10,704 nt of DNA from positions 68,867 through 79,570 of the forward strand of contig NWUY0300003950.1 of assembly GCA_004151065.3 (NCBI GenBank), read 5' to 3'. The DNA is from Larix sibirica (lineage: Eukaryota > Streptophyta > Pinopsida > Pinales > Pinaceae). Below, piece after piece: positions 7,856 through 10,704 of the stretch. The number at the start of each line of letters is the position of its first letter. The first letter of the stretch is position 1. Under the pieces are notes generated by a model. The model saw nothing but the letters and a program-made list of their open reading frames with translations, did not search any database and was not told the DNA's origin. Both the position numbers and the translations under genes were made by a program.

Positions 7856-9235
7856 CTAGTTGGCAGTTTTCCAAATGTGGGATCCTTGCTTATCTTCTGA
7901 GAAACGAATTAGATTACCTTTTTCCCATCCGGTAACGTATTTCATGTGCCATAATCTGGCCCAAGGCTCCTGGTTGTGAGTAACCCATCTCCACCAAATA
8001 TTTGCCCCGTTTACATAATTCACCTTTTCTGGGTCGCGAAGACCAAGGCCACCATGGATTTTCAGAGAACATATGGTGTCCCAACTAACAAGTGCCCATT
8101 TTCGTTGCTCGCTTGCACCGCTATAGAGAAATTTTCGTTGGATACTTGTGATCTCTTTTAGAATAGCTTGCGTAGCCGCTAGAGCATAGAATAAGTACAT
8201 TTCCATGGCTTGCAGGATCGATTTTACCAGGACGACTCTGCTAGTAAAATTGAGGGAATGGAATGTCCAATTAGATAGTTTCTTCCTCATCTTGTCCAGA
8301 AGTTCATACCATGATCCCTTCTGAATAATTGATTCCTCCAATGGAGCCCTGAGGTATTTGGATGGAAGAGAGCTCTCTTGGAAACCGAGGATCCGACAGA
8401 TGTTATGTCGAGTTACCCTTGGAGTATTAAAGAAGAAGACCTGAGATTTTGTTTCATTGACCTCTAGGCCCGAAACTTTGTCGAATTTTTGCAGACACCA
8501 CTTAATCGCCTGAGCCTCTTGAATCGAGGGGTGTCCCATCAGCATTGTTTCATCCACAAATTGTTTATGGGTTTGTATTTCCATCCTTAAGTGGACAAGA
8601 ATCCCTTTTAGATCTTTATTTTCCTGCATTACCTTGATGGACCTTCCCAACCCTTCCGCCATAATGACAAATAGAAACGGGGATATAGGGTCCGCTTATC
8701 TGATTCCCCTGGAAGGCTTGATTAGACCAAATGGATCCCCATTGATAAGGAAGGAGAAGAATGCAGTTGAGATAAGATTCATTATACATTTGATCCATTC
8801 TTCTCCAAAACTGAAAGCTCTTAAAACCGCTCGGATATACTACCAGCTAAGCTTGTCATAAGCTTTAGCTATGTCTGGTTTGAACATCATCCCCGAGATA
8901 TTCTCAACTTTGATAGAGTGGAGAACTTCATGGACTAGAATGATGCCATCCATAATCTGGTGACCCTCCACAAACCCGGATTGCTCAGGAGAAAATAGAG
9001 ATGGAAGGATAGGTTTGGGGCGATTAGTTATCACTTTGCTCACAATTTTGTAGATAGCATTACAGAGGGAAATCATCCTGAATTTACCAGGGATATTTGC
9101 CCCTTCATTCTTTGGTAAGAGCATGATGAAGGTAGCATTAAAGGCTGGAAGGATTTTCTGTGTCCGGCTCATGTCTTCAATGATACTCCACACTTCATTC
9201 TTAATGAGGTCCCAGAAATGGTGAAAAAAATTTAC
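7856..9235 (-). pseudogene. Reverse transcriptase of LINE-B
   Basis: A nearly full RT domain in one frame. The N-terminal part has NATFIMLLPKNEGANIPGKF, SLCNAIYKIVSKVI and SPEQSGFVEGHQIMDG. Motif A is KPDIAKAYDKLSW with its first Asp kept. Motif B is GIR-stop-ADPISPFLF, where the usual Gln is TAA (8698-8696) and Gly is Ala. Motif C is FVDE, so the second catalytic Asp is Glu (codon 8551-8549). The 268-codon stretch from 8662 to the TAG at 7858-7856 contains motif C, thumb, LQRK-type region and GGLGLRDPEKV. A TAG at 8842-8840 follows motif A where Gln is usual. These changes should inactivate it. Confidence 0.93.
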
Positions 9236-9840
9236 TGTAAGCCATTCGGTCCCAGAGATTTCCCTTTGTCCATCTAATCCACTGCTTTTTCAACTTCTCA
9301 GAAAGACACGGGCTTCATTAACAGGTAATTTTGATCCTCAGACACTAGATACGGGATATGCTGGGTTATCCATTCGATCTCCCTGCTTCTATCAAGGTTG
9401 GGCTCATGCATTATATCCTAAAAGTAATGACAGAATTCATCTTGATTTTCCTCCCTCATCTTTAGCCTTTCCCCATTAGAATTCTTGATCATGAGAATTA
9501 TGTTTTGCGAGCAGTTTTGGATGACTGAACAGTGAAAAATATTAGTGTTTCTTTCCCCATCTTTTAATAAGTTGATTCTGGCTTTCTGACGCCGGTGTAT
9601 TTATTCCTGTCATTCCCTCTCATGTAGCTTATTTGTTGTACTGAGTTCCTCTTCCCATAGCTCTAAAGAATACCCTTAATCCATGCCTTGTATATGAATC
9701 TCTTCCAGTCTCTATTCCAGAGCTTTTTGGTCCGAGAAAATGTTCTTGAATTCCTCTTTATTCCACTTCTTGATCTTATCCTTTAAATATTTAGATTTTG
9801 TTAAAATTTGCACATGCTCTGTCCCTCTCATCTGTTTAGT
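9224..9840 (-). pseudogene. Endonuclease-RT linker of LINE-B ORF2
   Basis: Frame changes at both ends separate this part from its neighbours. From 9822 it reads TEHVQILTKSKYLKDKIKKW, a typical helical linker of plant LINE ORF2. Later come LLKDGERNTNIFH, LMIKNSNGERL, a stretch ending WITQHIPYLVSEDQ, and EVEKAVD-stop-MDKGKSLGPNGL, the normal lead-in to RT (usually KSPGPDGF). About seven stops of all three kinds interrupt it. The left-hand frame change lies at an A7 run (9224-9230). The right-hand one lies at a 5-base tandem repeat (9835-9844). Confidence 0.85.
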
Positions 9841-9844
9841 TTAG
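9835..9844. repeat. 5-base tandem duplication causing a frameshift
   Basis: TTTAG occurs twice in tandem. Five extra bases give exactly the frame change seen between the endonuclease frame and the linker frame on the minus strand, so a duplication here is the simplest cause of the TGA that ends the endonuclease frame. Confidence 0.6.
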
Positions 9845-10068
9845 ACCACCATTGACTGGCCTTTTCTTTGAAGTCTGGGTGACCTAACCAGAACTGCTCA
9901 AAGCAGAAAGGTTTTTTAAACAGAGATCCCATACTACTCCACCGCAATTCCACTGGCCAGTGGTCCGACCCTGCCAAATGTAGAACCGTGGTTGATATGT
10001 CACTCCCAATATCCATTACAGATTCAAAAACAAGGAATCTTTCAAGACGAGATGCTATATGATGGTCT

Positions 10069-10078
10069 CCCCCCCCCC
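10069..10078. repeat. Run of ten C (G10 on the coding strand)
   Basis: The run lies inside the endonuclease frame, encoding WGGGD before HHIASRLER. The frame is kept across it. Its length is a likely place for sequencing or replication slippage. Confidence 0.8.
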
Positions 10079-10704
10079 ATTTGTTTTTCCACGTAAAAAT
10101 ACCATGTCCCGGGATGACATCCACCAGCCTGAAATCCTCAATAATGTCTCTTAATGTAATACTGTCCCCCTTTAATCTTCGTATACCTCCTTTATTTTCC
10201 TCGAAGGAAGTAATAATATTGAAATAACCCCTTGGGATGTAGTTCTTCCCCTTAGTCCACCTGTGGATTTTCTTCAAGGACTCAATAAAAATCAGCTTTT
10301 CTTGAGGTAAGTGAGGACCGTAAACATTAGTTAATATCCCATTAACTGGAAGACCGATCACATCAAATTCTACAGAGATGGGTTGGAGGTTTCCCATGAA
10401 ACCTATTAGAGATACCTTTTTAGGGTCACACGGAATGCCAAGCCTTCTTGTTGTTCCATGGGAATCGATTCCCATCCCTTCACTCCCTTTCCAAGATTTC
10501 CTTCCTACCACCCAGTCCACTGAGCATTTAGTTTCTTGTAAGAACATTAATACCAGATTTTCTTTCTGAATTGTCTTCCTTAGAATCTTTATTTTTTGAG
10601 TATTGTTTAGACCTATTATGTTCCAAGTTACAATCTTCATTAGATAACTGTAAGAGATTATGTTGGGCGTGGCCCAAGTGGGTACCAATTTTGTTGAAAC
10701 ACAA

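Larger units (their letters stand above)
9828..10688 (-). pseudogene. Apurinic-type endonuclease (EEP) domain of LINE-B ORF2
   Basis: This is the domain that nicks target DNA to prime reverse transcription. The frame is open for 286 codons and stays open to the window edge. The natural start is probably Met17 (10640), since MKIVTWNIIGL is the usual beginning of ORF2. Family landmarks are Asn23, Glu52 (LQETK), Tyr123 (VYGPH) and S241-D242-H243 (GSDHWP). The GDFN motif is GYFN, so the catalytic Asp is Tyr155, from a single G to T change. SRLDR is SRLER (Glu216). The Tyr155 change should be inactivating. It ends at TGA 9830-9828, produced by the 5-base tandem repeat just before it. This is the longest open frame in the window, yet it is not a working gene. 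Confidence 0.93.
5017..10704 (-). mobile_element. LINE-B: decayed plant L1-type non-LTR retrotransposon, 5' end outside window
   Basis: Read on the minus strand, the element has endonuclease, linker, RT, connection, zf-RVT, RNase H, the same extra module as LINE-A, 3' UTR and a ten-base poly-A (T-run 5017-5026 on +). About 5.7 kb are visible. ORF1 and the 5' UTR would lie right of the window. It points toward LINE-A, so the two are tail to tail with 1180 bases between them. RT and RNase H are in one unbroken frame for about 960 codons, interrupted only by nonsense codons, mostly TAG. Changed catalytic residues in three domains also mark it as inactive. Confidence 0.94.

Noticed and set aside
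8696-8698. Stop codons read as a reassigned genetic code
   Set aside because: TAA, TAG and TGA all occur inside ORF2 along with frameshifts and lost catalytic residues, which fits decay rather than recoding.
1-10704. Inverted-repeat hairpin formed by the two LINEs
   Set aside because: The elements are too diverged at the nucleotide level for extended pairing; only short islands match.

Overview
This window looks like nuclear DNA of a land plant, most likely a seed plant with many old transposons. That is an inference from element type only. It holds no intact cellular gene, RNA gene or CRISPR array. Nearly everything recognisable is two decayed L1-type non-LTR retrotransposons (LINEs) of the plant kind that carries an RNase H domain. 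They lie tail to tail.

LINE-A is on the + strand, positions 1-3836, and is cut by the left window edge. It reads reverse transcriptase (from just before motif B), connection region, zinc-knuckle (zf-RVT), RNase H, a further coding module, a 3' UTR and a short poly-A at 3830-3836. LINE-B is on the - strand, positions 10704-5017. It reads apurinic-type endonuclease, linker, reverse transcriptase, connection, zf-RVT, RNase H, the same further module, 3' UTR and a poly-A tail (T-run 5017-5026). Its ORF1 and 5' end lie beyond the right edge. The spacer 3837-5016 is AT-rich and has no gene I can support.

Both elements are dead. Their ORF2 frames are broken by stops and frameshifts, and LINE-B also has changed catalytic residues in endonuclease, RT and RNase H. 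The two RTs resemble each other at roughly half of residues by eye, so these are different subfamilies rather than recent duplicates.

The most interesting signal lies after RNase H. In both elements a roughly 320-codon coding region starts at an ATG overlapping the end of the RNase H frame by 20-26 bases, in the same +1 relative frame. It starts similarly (M-[KR]-x-[VI]-S-[KH]-D, then K-W). It contains a block of 92 codons that aligns without gaps, with about 26 identities by hand count, and it ends about 330-375 bases before the poly-A. I read this as a conserved third ORF (or C-terminal module) that I do not recognise from standard plant LINEs.
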